From CAIVAT01 sp964473485 (lineage in GTDB: Bacteria > Bacteroidota > Bacteroidia > Bacteroidales > FEN-979): a DNA stretch of 64,000 nucleotides. The translations under genes and the position numbers were made by a program. Under the pieces are notes generated by a model. That model searched no databases. It was not told the DNA's origin and worked only from the letters and a program-made list of their open reading frames with translations. Position 1 is the first letter of the stretch. Every line of letters begins with the position of its first letter. Location of the stretch: NCBI GenBank assembly GCA_964473485.1, contig CAYYPH010000001.1, positions 1 through 64,000 of the forward strand. Reading direction: 5' to 3'. Below, piece after piece: positions 27,341 through 35,630 of the stretch.

Positions 27341-27586
27341 AACAAATATTTAATATAAATAATTAATAATTAATTAATTACGTTGTTCGTTTGCGAAGTT
27401 CGAAACACTTTTTTGAAATAACAAATTTTCCCGAAAGTTATTCCAGGGTAATCCTGCCAGGTCTTTCTTATTCCTTAACAGGCCAACAAAAACAAATAGC
27501 TGTAAATGGCCTGCCTACGGCGGCCAGTTCAGGAATTGCCGTAAATTCTCGGATTTGTAAGAAAGCTTAAAAGCATTAAACAAAGA

Positions 27587-27606
27587 AAGCGGCCCAAGGG
27601 CCGCTT
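27587..27606 (-). terminator. Hairpin terminator after the secreted repeat gene
   Basis: AAGCGGCCC (27587-27595) pairs perfectly with GGGCCGCTT (27598-27606) across a 2-nt loop. Read on the minus strand it follows the gene ending at 27640 and is succeeded by TTCTTTG. The remaining 240 bp to the deiminase start (27341-27580) are AT-rich with no gene seen. Confidence 0.7.
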
Positions 27607-27639
27607 CTTCAATATATTATGCGGGGAATATAGTGGGGG

Positions 27640-28062
27640 TTATTCGAAATCAGCTTCTGCAGGCGTAGCAGGGGCAAGTTTTACAATGGCCACCTCCACC
27701 GGTGCATCTTCAAACGTGGCCTCCTCCGGGGTAACAGGGGAGAGTCCCTCATAGGTGGTTTCCATAGTCACATCCTCAAAATCAGCCACCCCTGGAACAA
27801 CCGGTGCAAGACCTTCAACTACAACTTCCATAGTAACATCTTCGAATGTGGCCTCCACGGGCATAACTGGCGCCAGCGCATTGAACCAATTTGCAGCGCT
27901 TGCATCCTCAAAAGTCGCCTCAATCGGAGTTACCGGCGCAACCCGCACAAACGCCGTCATCTCGTTCGATTCAATTGAAGGAGTCATGGCGATTACCGTC
28001 CCGGAAATAATACTTGTCTGGAGGAAGAGTGCGCAGGCGAGGATCAGGTTCGATACTTTCAT
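27640..28062 (-). CDS. Small secreted protein of about 22-residue repeats
   Basis: The start at 28062 is preferred over one 15 codons upstream because it gives a classical signal peptide (MKVSNLILACALFLQTSI). The mature part is about five copies of a unit of the form LAPVxPxEATFEDVTMExxx, period near 22 residues, ending inside the last copy. The repeat is acidic, with Pro and FED conserved in each copy. There are no cysteines or enzyme motifs in the repeats. It is probably exported to the periplasm or surface; function is unknown. A strong hairpin follows the stop. Repeat copy number may vary between strains. Confidence 0.7.
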   Translation of the reverse strand: MKVSNLILACALFLQTSIISGTVIAMTPSIESNEMTAFVRVAPVTPIEATFEDASAANWFNALAPVMPVEATFEDVTMEVVVEGLAPVVPGVADFEDVTMETTYEGLSPVTPEEATFEDAPVEVAIVKLAPATPAEADFE

Positions 28063-28284
28063 TTTTTGCTTGTTTGAAATTGATAAAGCAAAAATACAAC
28101 CGATCACACCCCTTGTACATTCTAAGTCGACCTAGCCCGGCTTAAACCCGGTAAACGACAGGCAGGAGTCGGCGAATAGTTCTTGGGAGTGAACCCGGCT
28201 ACCACCCCCCTTTTAATTTCGTCAGAAAATACTTGAAAACACTTCGGTAATACGAAATGAATGATTTTCAACAGTCTGCCTTCT

Positions 28285-28425
28285 CTAGAAATCCTCTATC
28301 CCGTAAATACTTCCGCTGCTGTCCTTCTGTGGCTGCCAGGTGCGCACCTGTATCAAAGGTTCATCAGGCTTGTTAGAATCGACCAGCAGGAAAAGGTATC
28401 CCTGGTCGCCGTAATTGGTCGAATA
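28285..28425 (-). pseudogene. Possible C-terminal remnant of an unknown gene
   Basis: In the 28063-28483 gap the minus strand carries a 46-codon protein-like frame, YGDQGYLFLLVDSNKPDEPL followed by IQVRTWQPQKDSSG and IYGIEDF, ending at TAG 28285-28287. It is closed upstream by TAA 28426-28428 and has no start. A second phrase, YIEECKICKEGDL, lies just upstream in another frame. Together they look like a decayed small gene, but chance cannot be excluded. The rest of the gap shows nothing. Confidence 0.3.
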
Positions 28426-28483
28426 TTAATTTTGCTTAAGTTGGATCCTTTACAGGTCGCCCTCCTTGCAGATTTTGCATTCC

Positions 28484-29329
28484 TCAATGTATTTCGTTGT
28501 TCATTGAAAATAGTGCGTCGAACACCTCTTCGTATTTGAGCGATGGGTTGGTTTCGAGCATCTGGTTGATAAGGGCGCTGTCGAGTGTTAGATCGATTTC
28601 TGCAGATAGAATGGCTGAAAGCCTGGCCCCGACAGAAAGATCGTCGCTTATCATTGATTTTATATCTCTTGCCATCAAGGTGGCTCCGGCGACAAAAGCG
28701 GAAAAAGGACTCCTGTCGTATATATCGTAATGATCGCGAACAGCCCTTTCGTCGTTCAGCGAAAGGTAGCTGGCAAGTACAAACGCCATATCTTCTGCGT
28801 CCCTGTCGTGCGTCAGGTACCTGTCGTGCCAGGCAATCAGTTTGAGGATGAAAATGCCTGGCAGGGAGGCAACCCGGATGGTGAGGGAATTATCGAGCGT
28901 AATTTCGAGGGCATCTTTGGCCATCTCCACAAAGCCATGGACAGGCATGGCAAAAGATTCTTCAGGAGGCCAGTAGATATATCTATTCGCTTTTGCCACT
29001 TCGCCAAACGGCACTATATCAACCAGATATACTCTTTTATAGCGGAAACGCTGTTTCTGCTCCGGTGATTTAGTAAATTCCGTTTTTTTACAGAGTTTTA
29101 CGGAGATTTCCTCATATTTATCCCAATCGGGGATCGCGATGGCAATGTCGAGATCAACCGTTTTCCTCCCCGAATGCTGGGCGTGAATACCCGCCATGAC
29201 GATGTCGCGGGCAGTAGCGCCAATAACATAAAATTCCGAGCCTTCGGAACTGAAAAAATCAGTCAGCGCCTGCAGGAGTTCTTTTAGCAACGGATTGCTT
29301 AGCCGGTCACTTGATATATTGTAACTCAT
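28484..29329 (-). CDS. AbiEii-like nucleotidyltransferase toxin of a type IV toxin-antitoxin pair
   Basis: The 281-residue form starts at ATG 29327-29329 (an in-frame ATG nine codons upstream is possible). It has GATARD (37-42) and TVDLDIAIAI with Asp59 and Asp61, the nucleotidyltransferase GS/DxD signature in AbiEii-like form. AbiEii toxins transfer nucleotides to tRNA or other targets and are held in check by AbiEi transcriptionally. The start lies 23 bp inside the upstream antitoxin-like gene, giving tight coupling. The C-terminal part (KLIAWHDRYLTHDRDAEDM) is typical of the family. Phage abortive infection or element maintenance is the expected role. Confidence 0.82.
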   Translation of the reverse strand: MSYNISSDRLSNPLLKELLQALTDFFSSEGSEFYVIGATARDIVMAGIHAQHSGRKTVDLDIAIAIPDWDKYEEISVKLCKKTEFTKSPEQKQRFRYKRVYLVDIVPFGEVAKANRYIYWPPEESFAMPVHGFVEMAKDALEITLDNSLTIRVASLPGIFILKLIAWHDRYLTHDRDAEDMAFVLASYLSLNDERAVRDHYDIYDRSPFSAFVAGATLMARDIKSMISDDLSVGARLSAILSAEIDLTLDSALINQMLETNPSLKYEEVFDALFSMNNEIH

Positions 29330-30302
29330 TGTCGTAGATAATCGTTGAGGTTTCAATATTCCGGTCGCTGCCGGTGCTCATGAGATCAGCATAAGTCAGG
29401 ATAGGAGGGACACCCTTATAGGTTTCCTTCTTCCAGAACATCTCGAGAACTTCCACTTTGCCCTTTTCATCGGGGATGAGTTCAATTTCCTTGAAACTTT
29501 GCCAGTTCTGGTCGGTATAAATTGTAAAGGTACCCGGTTGTAGGTAGCCCGTGAGGAGGTTGGCAGCAGGCTCACCACCCCAAAAAGCTGTTCCATTGAT
29601 CCTGGCCAGGTCAATCTCCTTCCAACGGTTGTAACTATCCGGGTTGATAAACCGCATCTGTTTCTTCAGCAGGCGGGGCCTTAATACATCATGGTACGCA
29701 GTAATCCAGCGTTTGAGGAGGTCTTTGGTATTTTTTAGCTTCTTGGTTTGCTTGGTTTTCAGAATAAAATTGAGATCCGTCAATTCCTGCATGATCATTC
29801 CGACAGAGCCTAAAGAAATATCAGCAAGTTCGGCCAGTTCGCGGTAGGGGAGCTGTGTTTTTTCAGGATCGACCAGGAACTGGAAGATCAGTTTTATACC
29901 AGCTTCCTGAAATGCCCGGGGCTGGTTTACCCTGGCCATGCGCTCGATCTTTTTTCCCTCAATCAGAAGGAAAAGTTTGTTCCGGCGTATGTTGCAGTTA
30001 CCTGCCACATCGAGGTAATGGATGCCTTCTTCCACATATTCTTTGGCAATTTCACTTGGAATGTACTTTGTTACCAGCAGGATGGGAAGGTTATTTTCAC
30101 GGGAGATGTTTTTTAGGTCCATGAGCACGATGCCTTTGTTGCCTTTGGTGATTTCCGGTTTCATTTCCACCACAAATTGCTCTCCGGCAATGCTTAAATA
30201 GGCATCATGCCGCTTCCGTCCATTTAAAATAATAGCTTCAATACCTGTGTACTTTTGCAAGCTGTTTAAAGCTTCAGCAAGTATTTCCTTCTCGTTTCTC
30301 AT
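29307..30302 (-). CDS. AbiEi-like antitoxin / transcriptional repressor
   Basis: The 331-residue protein has an N-terminal region with EMKP (46-49) and IHYLDVAGNCNI, then a winged helix at about 150-180 (LPYRELAELADISLGSVGMI). A C-terminal domain follows with FWGGEPAANLLTGYLQPGTF, characteristic of AbiEi-family antitoxins. Those repress their own operon by binding inverted repeats. Repeats of TGTTCA/TGAACA lie just upstream of the start (30310-30362). It precedes and overlaps the AbiEii-like gene. I am confident of the family; direct binding is inferred. Confidence 0.82.
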   Translation of the reverse strand: MRNEKEILAEALNSLQKYTGIEAIILNGRKRHDAYLSIAGEQFVVEMKPEITKGNKGIVLMDLKNISRENNLPILLVTKYIPSEIAKEYVEEGIHYLDVAGNCNIRRNKLFLLIEGKKIERMARVNQPRAFQEAGIKLIFQFLVDPEKTQLPYRELAELADISLGSVGMIMQELTDLNFILKTKQTKKLKNTKDLLKRWITAYHDVLRPRLLKKQMRFINPDSYNRWKEIDLARINGTAFWGGEPAANLLTGYLQPGTFTIYTDQNWQSFKEIELIPDEKGKVEVLEMFWKKETYKGVPPILTYADLMSTGSDRNIETSTIIYDNELQYIK

Positions 30303-30309
30303 GGTTTTA

Positions 30310-30362
30310 TGTTCACTGAATGCTTCTGTTCAATTTCAATGAACAAGCAAATATAATGAACA
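30310..30362 (-). promoter_or_regulatory. Candidate AbiEi operators (TGTTCA/TGAACA)
   Basis: Immediately upstream of the antitoxin start are TGTTCA at 30310-30315, an inverted repeat TGTTCA-N7-TGAACA at 30327-30345, and another TGAACA at 30357-30362. Clustered half-sites of one sequence ahead of a repressor gene suggest autoregulation. The remaining 125 bp to the next gene show nothing else. Confidence 0.6.
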
Positions 30363-30487
30363 TTTTGGCAGAAACAACAAATTTCATTAGAAACAAACTA
30401 CCAAATTTGCATTTTCAAAACCGGCATGATGGTGGTAACTCCTGTAAAGCTTTTGCAACCGTGGCAACCATCCTGAGATTGATCTTT

Positions 30488-31012
30488 TTATTCTCCATGA
30501 AGAATCCTCTTTTTAAGTTCCACAGTTGCAAGATCCTTTTCCCTTGCCCTGCCGATGCGCAAAGCATCGGTTAGGGCCAGCAGTTCATACAGTTTCGCAT
30601 CCGTTACTGCTGCTTCGGGTACCGAAGGGTAAAGCGGTACAATGCACTGCCCCCTGGCCTTTCCTTTCGCCCATGGCCAAACGTAAAGTTCATCACCGAC
30701 AATGGTTGAGTTCAGCGGAGCGGCCGAATGCGCCGTGGGCAACCCCCTTACTGCCGGCCCCGGTTTCTGCGGGAAAACATAAGCAAGTCCATACTGAAGA
30801 AAGTCGAAGAATGCACGACGCATCACCTTTTTCCCGGCGCCATCCAGCAATCCTGCAAATTTTGAGCGGGCGACCGACTGACTGACTTCCGACTGGCTTA
30901 ATTTTAACGCTTCTGACAATGGCTTCTGGAACCATTCGTCCTTATCCAGCGCTATTATTTTCAGCAAAATGACCACGTCCTGTGGTTTCATTGAATACTG
31001 TTGTTGTTTCAT
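30488..31012 (-). CDS. Winged-helix (MarR-like) regulator of the accessory island
   Basis: The 174-residue protein opens MKPQDVVILLKIIALDKDEW with PLSEALKLSQSEVSQSVARS, a clear winged helix. It continues RRAFFDFLQYGLAYVFP, GLPTAHSAAPL and LYELLALTDALRIGRARE, a widespread uncharacterised family often found next to nucleotidyltransferase-type toxins. The AbiE pair is 185 bp downstream on the same strand, so it may regulate or belong to that module. Two strong palindromes lie upstream of its start (31024-31104). Confidence 0.7.
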   Translation of the reverse strand: MKQQQYSMKPQDVVILLKIIALDKDEWFQKPLSEALKLSQSEVSQSVARSKFAGLLDGAGKKVMRRAFFDFLQYGLAYVFPQKPGPAVRGLPTAHSAAPLNSTIVGDELYVWPWAKGKARGQCIVPLYPSVPEAAVTDAKLYELLALTDALRIGRAREKDLATVELKKRILHGE

Positions 31013-31023
31013 AGATCGTCGTA

Positions 31024-31104
31024 TTGCAAATTCCGATTTGCAATATTACAATATAAATCATTTGTTATCAAACAAAAGTAAATAAATATCGCGTATCGCG
31101 ATAT
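31024..31104 (-). promoter_or_regulatory. Two palindromes upstream of the winged-helix gene
   Basis: TTGCAAATTCCGATTTGCAA (31024-31043) has 8-bp arms and lies 11 bp before the start codon. A second site, ATATCGCG-TAT-CGCGATAT (31086-31104), also has perfect 8-bp arms. Either could be an autoregulatory operator. The rest of the 31105-31411 interval shows nothing clear. Confidence 0.5.
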
Positions 31105-31411
31105 AAAATACTTGAGCCGTTCAGCAATTTGCTGGTGTTCAATAATGGGCTCTTTGCAATACTTTATGAAGCAGGCATTGGTGAAATGGAGCCCGAATCT
31201 CCGGCCACGGAAGATCAGGAAGTACAAAATCAATAATAATTTAATAAATGGACAAATAGGATGTATGTGTTTGGGAAAAATATAGTACTTTCACATGGCC
31301 TATTTTTACCTTAATCGGATTTTCTGAACAAAAATAGACTGAGAACACGAGTCGGTACCCTTCGTAAACAGGCCATCGTTACAGCTCTTGACACTGTATA
31401 TCATAAACGAT

Positions 31412-33340
31412 ATGAAATCAATCGTACACCTTTTGATGCTCCTGATGGCTTCCAGTGCCATCGGACAAGGTACTGTGTGGAATTGGGAATGGGCCCGATC
31501 AAACCCTCATGAAGGATATATTGGATCCCCGTCCCAGCACCTTTGTCTCGACCCTGATGGAAATGTATACAATGGTTTTTGGTACAACTTTTCCATTTTA
31601 CTTGGCGACTCGCTTTTTTCTCACGATTCCTCTACCTATTGCTTTGCTGTAATGAAAAACGATCTTGATGGCAATTTCGAACAGGCGGTTGAAATTCATG
31701 GACCAGCCTGGGGCATTCGTCCGGATATTACCTTTGGGGTCGATTCATACCAGAATCTTTACTTTGCCGGCCGGTTTTACGACAGTCTCTACATTGGCGA
31801 CAGCATCATCCGCAAAGCGAATAATCATCCTGCATCAATGCCCGACGTTTTTGTGGTTAAGCTTGATAATGAATTTAAAATGAAGTGGGTTAGGATTATT
31901 TCCTCTTCAGGATGGGATAATTTGGGCAGTTTTTCTATCGGCCCTGATGACCATGTTTATCTTGCGACCACTCATTCCAGGTATAACCATATTAGTACCT
32001 GGGCCAACTATTGGGATCAGGATTCCGTTTTGGTACCAATGAATGGATGTACCGACATGCTGAACATTGATCCCAATGGAGACCTGGTTTGGAGAAAACA
32101 CCTGATAAGTACTTTGAATGAAGAAATCACGAGTTTAGAAATTTTAGCAGGCAATGATAAACTGATATACTTCACAGGACGATCTTTTGGCGATGTTTTT
32201 GTTGACGGACAGCTTCTGCAGATACCGTCAGCCATTAAGCCTTACGAAGGCACTTTTTTTATTGGGATGAACGAATCAGGAGAAATATCCCGTGCATCTT
32301 ACTTCAATTTCCGGTTCGTTTTAATCAACATGGTTGTTTCTTCAAACGGCGATCTGGGTTTACTTGGCTTGCCCATCAATCCCTGTGTCCTGGGCAATGA
32401 TACCATTCAAACCCCTTCTGGTAAAATCAAGTACCTTATCGCGCGGGTCGATTCAACCATGAACCCGGTTTGGTTTAAAACCATCGAGATGGTACCTTTT
32501 TCCTCGCAAAATCATTTTTGGTTATATAGCAGTCTGTACAATAAATACGACACGATCTTTTTTGCAACTACATTAAATACCCTCTTTTCGATTGACTCCA
32601 CTATCTACAACCCCGGAAGCTATCCCCAGGGCTTTTTAGGGATAATTGCACCCGATGGTTCATTGATCGCTCAATACCTGACAGAGTCAAGCATGGGAGG
32701 CAGTATCTATAATATGATCCCAGGAGGTTGCGGCAACATTTATATAAGCGGGATTTTTAAAAACAAGGCTGTTTTCGGCTCCGATACATTGTACTCAACA
32801 AATACGGGCATTGAGGGTTCACGATATTTCGCAAAACTGAGCAGGTATCTGCCGCCTCATTTTACCCTGGGGAATGACACTGTTATAACCACAGGTTCAT
32901 TGCTCACCCTCAGCCTTCCTGAAGGTTACAGCCACCACAGATGGTCGACAGAAGAAACAAGCCAACGGGTCACACTGAAAGGATCGACCCTTGGCGTCGG
33001 AACCCATCATATCTGGGCCGAAGGCGGTGAACCTGACTGTTTTCACTCTGATACCATCACAGTCACCGTTAAATATAGTGCCTCAACACCTGATCCGAAC
33101 AACACTTCAGCTTCCATCTATCCCAATCCGACGGAAGGATTATTCAACCTGAAAACACGCTGCAAATCCTGCAGGGTTGAGATCAGGAATCACCTGGGAG
33201 TCCTGATTAATCCCAAAAGCACCGCAAGAGTTGCTGAGGATCAGATAGCATTAGATTTATCAGCTCATGAACCGGGTATCTATTTTATTCTGTTGGTTGA
33301 ACCTGAACAGTCATCTGCATTTAAGTTGATTAAATACTAA
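31412..33340 (+). CDS. Secreted protein with T9SS C-terminal sorting domain
   Basis: The ATG at 31412 is chosen because it gives the signal peptide MKSIVHLLMLLMASSAIGQG; eight upstream codons belong to an unlikely TTG start. The mature 620 residues are beta-rich with repeated stretches around GPDDHVYLA, NGDLVWRK and NGDLGLLGLP, as in SBBP/beta-propeller-like proteins. The last 75 residues (ASIYPNPTEGLFNL to FKLIKY) are the T9SS type A sorting domain that directs export through the type IX system and surface anchoring. A lipoprotein gene follows 28 bp later. The ligand is unknown. Confidence 0.85.
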   Translation: MKSIVHLLMLLMASSAIGQGTVWNWEWARSNPHEGYIGSPSQHLCLDPDGNVYNGFWYNFSILLGDSLFSHDSSTYCFAVMKNDLDGNFEQAVEIHGPAWGIRPDITFGVDSYQNLYFAGRFYDSLYIGDSIIRKANNHPASMPDVFVVKLDNEFKMKWVRIISSSGWDNLGSFSIGPDDHVYLATTHSRYNHISTWANYWDQDSVLVPMNGCTDMLNIDPNGDLVWRKHLISTLNEEITSLEILAGNDKLIYFTGRSFGDVFVDGQLLQIPSAIKPYEGTFFIGMNESGEISRASYFNFRFVLINMVVSSNGDLGLLGLPINPCVLGNDTIQTPSGKIKYLIARVDSTMNPVWFKTIEMVPFSSQNHFWLYSSLYNKYDTIFFATTLNTLFSIDSTIYNPGSYPQGFLGIIAPDGSLIAQYLTESSMGGSIYNMIPGGCGNIYISGIFKNKAVFGSDTLYSTNTGIEGSRYFAKLSRYLPPHFTLGNDTVITTGSLLTLSLPEGYSHHRWSTEETSQRVTLKGSTLGVGTHHIWAEGGEPDCFHSDTITVTVKYSASTPDPNNTSASIYPNPTEGLFNLKTRCKSCRVEIRNHLGVLINPKSTARVAEDQIALDLSAHEPGIYFILLVEPEQSSAFKLIKY

Positions 33341-33368
33341 AACAAAAACGATTGGCAAACCCCAAAAA

Positions 33369-33791
33369 ATGAGACCGACGTCAATTATCCGGATATTGGT
33401 TTTTTATATGCTCACTCTGACAATAATTTATGGTTGTAAGAAAGATGATTCTCGGAATTATGCAGGTGATTATGCTTTTCAGATTATAAACTCCGGAAAT
33501 CCCGATTCGACCATTTACTCAGACGGATCGATCAGTTATGATAAGGATTTAAAAATTTTGACAGTTAATTTCATGAAACAATACAATCCTTCCTTTTCTT
33601 CACCTGTTTACCCTCATGTTGAAGACAACGGGATATTGTCCTATCCTGAATACACCAACAAAATGAAAAACTATTTCTTTTCCGGTACCATCAATGGAAA
33701 TGGATTCATAAATTTTAAAATTGGATACTATATCTATCACTTTGGAGCCAAATGGGAACAATCAACAACCGTCAGAGGCGAGAAGAAGTAG
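33369..33791 (+). CDS. Small lipoprotein of unknown function
   Basis: The 140-residue protein has a lipoprotein signal (ILVFYMLTLTIIYGCKKD, Cys23 as lipidation site). The mature part is beta-rich (GDYAFQIINSG, FFSGTINGNGFINFKIGYYI) and looks like the small immunoglobulin- or lipocalin-like lipoproteins common in Bacteroidota. It follows the T9SS protein by 28 bp and is probably co-transcribed. Confidence 0.7.
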   Translation: MRPTSIIRILVFYMLTLTIIYGCKKDDSRNYAGDYAFQIINSGNPDSTIYSDGSISYDKDLKILTVNFMKQYNPSFSSPVYPHVEDNGILSYPEYTNKMKNYFFSGTINGNGFINFKIGYYIYHFGAKWEQSTTVRGEKK

Positions 33792-33909
33792 AATTTTACC
33801 TGACAACTGAATCGACATTCTATAAATTTTGCATCCCATTGAAAATTTTATAATAACATGCTTTCCGAGAAATGCCACTTCAAGCTTTCTCCTTCTGCAA
33901 ATGGCACGG

Positions 33910-33999
33910 CAGCTAATGCACGTCAGCTAATGCATTTCAGCTAATGCACGTCAGCTAATGCACGTCAGCTAATGCACGTCAGCTAATGAACGGCAGCCA
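33910..33999. repeat. Tandem array of a 14-bp unit
   Basis: The unit CAGCTAATGCACGT repeats head-to-tail with period 14, starting at 33910, 33924, 33938, 33952, 33966 and 33980, with a degenerate copy at 33994. The third copy starts at 33938 and the second carries a TTT variant. It lies in the gap between convergent genes (33792-34076), which otherwise holds nothing I recognise. Confidence 0.9.
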
Positions 34000-34076
34000 A
34001 AATGAGCTGCAAACCGGCCCTCTTATCGATTGGCCAATTAAAGACAAATAAAATCAATAAGGCAGGGAAGTATGAG

Positions 34077-35630
34077 TTAAATTGGAAGCCTGGGTAAAGT
34101 GAAACTGAAGACACTTCCGACCCCTTCCTCACTGGTAACCCATATTTTTCCCCCATGTCTTGCGACAAATTCATAGCAAAGAATTAACCCTAATCCGGTA
34201 CCGGTTTCCTTGGCAGTGCCTTTTGTGTGAAAACCCGAATCAATGCGGAATAACAGTTCAAGATCCTTCTGCTTTATCCCCACCCCCTCATCTTTCACAG
34301 CAATCGCCACGAAGCCTTCTGCAGCCTGTTCCGATTCAGTAGGCGTCGTGGTTGCGATGCATATGGTTTTGTGTTTGTCGGTAAACTTTATCGCGTTCGA
34401 GATGAGGTTCCGTAAAATGGTTTGTGTCATGTTAAAATCGGCATAGACCATGGTCTTATCTGGAATTTCTATCCTGATGACCTGCGATTTCTTTTCAAAA
34501 CTCAAACTTTGTGTATCTGCCATCTCGGCGATCAGAAGCCCGATGTCAAACGGTTCCGGGTTAAACTCAAACCGACCCGATTGCACCCTCGACCATTCCA
34601 GCAAATTCTCCAGTAACTTGTAATTGTTCCTCAATCCATCCTTGATCTTACACACATAAAGTTTCTGCTCTTCTTTAGTAAGGCTGTCGAATTCGGCATG
34701 CAGTAATTCCGAAAATCCGAGTATGGCATTGAAAGGGCTCTTCAGATCGTGTGCGATAATCGAGAAGAATTTATTCTTGTTGGAATTCAGTTCCTGAAGT
34801 TTTACTTCCGACTCCCTTAATTGTTGCTCAATGCGACTGCGCCTTTCCAATTCCCGGTCCAACTCATCCAGCATCTCATTCAGTGCCATTGATATGGCAA
34901 CAATCTTATCCTTCGTCTGCTTGGCAGCCACCGGAACCCTTGCCAGCAAATCCCCCTTCGACCGCCGGTCCATGGTGGTAATCATGGAATCAGACGGACG
35001 GAGGATAAATCGCTTGATGGACAGGTAAATGAAAAATGTACCCAACGAAATTGATATCAACGTACCCAGGGCCATGGCCAGTACAGCCAACGATAATTCT
35101 TTATGCAATGCCTTCGTGTCAAGTTCAACGTACACAGCGCCATTCTCCGTCAGGATTCCCTGGGTATTTGTTCCGGAAAACTTGAGGGAGGAAATAAAAA
35201 TGGAGGTTCCGGCAATGTGTCTTTCATACCTGTATATGCCACGCGTACTGGCAGCCGCTCTGACGAATGGCCGTTCCTCGAAGTCTTTCAGTTCCGAAAG
35301 TCCCTTGCCAATCCACTGAATCTTTGAAGCGGCGAAGATCACGGGAGGGTTGCCCGACAGGGTCATGATCATGGTTACGTCCTTCTCCAGCTGTAAGGTT
35401 GTAACGAGGCGCTGTATCTGGATCGGATCGGCGGATGCATCGCAGGAGTAAATGATGGTGCTGGCAATGGTCTCCACCCGCTTTTTAGCCTCATTTTCAA
35501 ACTGGTCGGTCAGATACCATCGAAACAACCAAAAGGTCAGAATAAAGGTCACAACCGATATGGAAATGAGTGGACCCAAAAGCTTCGATCTCAGGGATAA
35601 CCCCTGTGCGAAGAACGATTGTTTAATCAT
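34077..35630 (-). CDS. Membrane sensor histidine kinase
   Basis: The 517-residue protein has an N-terminal membrane segment (LLGPLISISVVTFILTFWLF), an extracytoplasmic domain, and a second segment near residue 185 (LAVLAMALGTLISISLGTFF). A HAMP-like linker leads to HisKA (FFSIIAHDLKSPFNAILGFS) and HATPase (NLISNAIKFTDKH, GTGLGLILCYEFVARHGGKI). It autophosphorylates on the HisKA His and passes the phosphate to a regulator not encoded beside it. Its start overlaps the substrate-binding lipoprotein gene by 8 bp, so the lipoprotein probably feeds a periplasmic signal to the kinase. Confidence 0.9.
   Translation of the reverse strand: MIKQSFFAQGLSLRSKLLGPLISISVVTFILTFWLFRWYLTDQFENEAKKRVETIASTIIYSCDASADPIQIQRLVTTLQLEKDVTMIMTLSGNPPVIFAASKIQWIGKGLSELKDFEERPFVRAAASTRGIYRYERHIAGTSIFISSLKFSGTNTQGILTENGAVYVELDTKALHKELSLAVLAMALGTLISISLGTFFIYLSIKRFILRPSDSMITTMDRRSKGDLLARVPVAAKQTKDKIVAISMALNEMLDELDRELERRSRIEQQLRESEVKLQELNSNKNKFFSIIAHDLKSPFNAILGFSELLHAEFDSLTKEEQKLYVCKIKDGLRNNYKLLENLLEWSRVQSGRFEFNPEPFDIGLLIAEMADTQSLSFEKKSQVIRIEIPDKTMVYADFNMTQTILRNLISNAIKFTDKHKTICIATTTPTESEQAAEGFVAIAVKDEGVGIKQKDLELLFRIDSGFHTKGTAKETGTGLGLILCYEFVARHGGKIWVTSEEGVGSVFSFTLPRLPI

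Noticed and set aside
31009..31233. Small membrane protein gene on the minus strand
   Set aside because: The frame runs through both palindromes upstream of the winged-helix gene, has no ribosome-binding site and no family look.
33910..33999. CRISPR array
   Set aside because: The period is 14 bp with no spacers and no cas genes nearby, so it is a plain tandem repeat.
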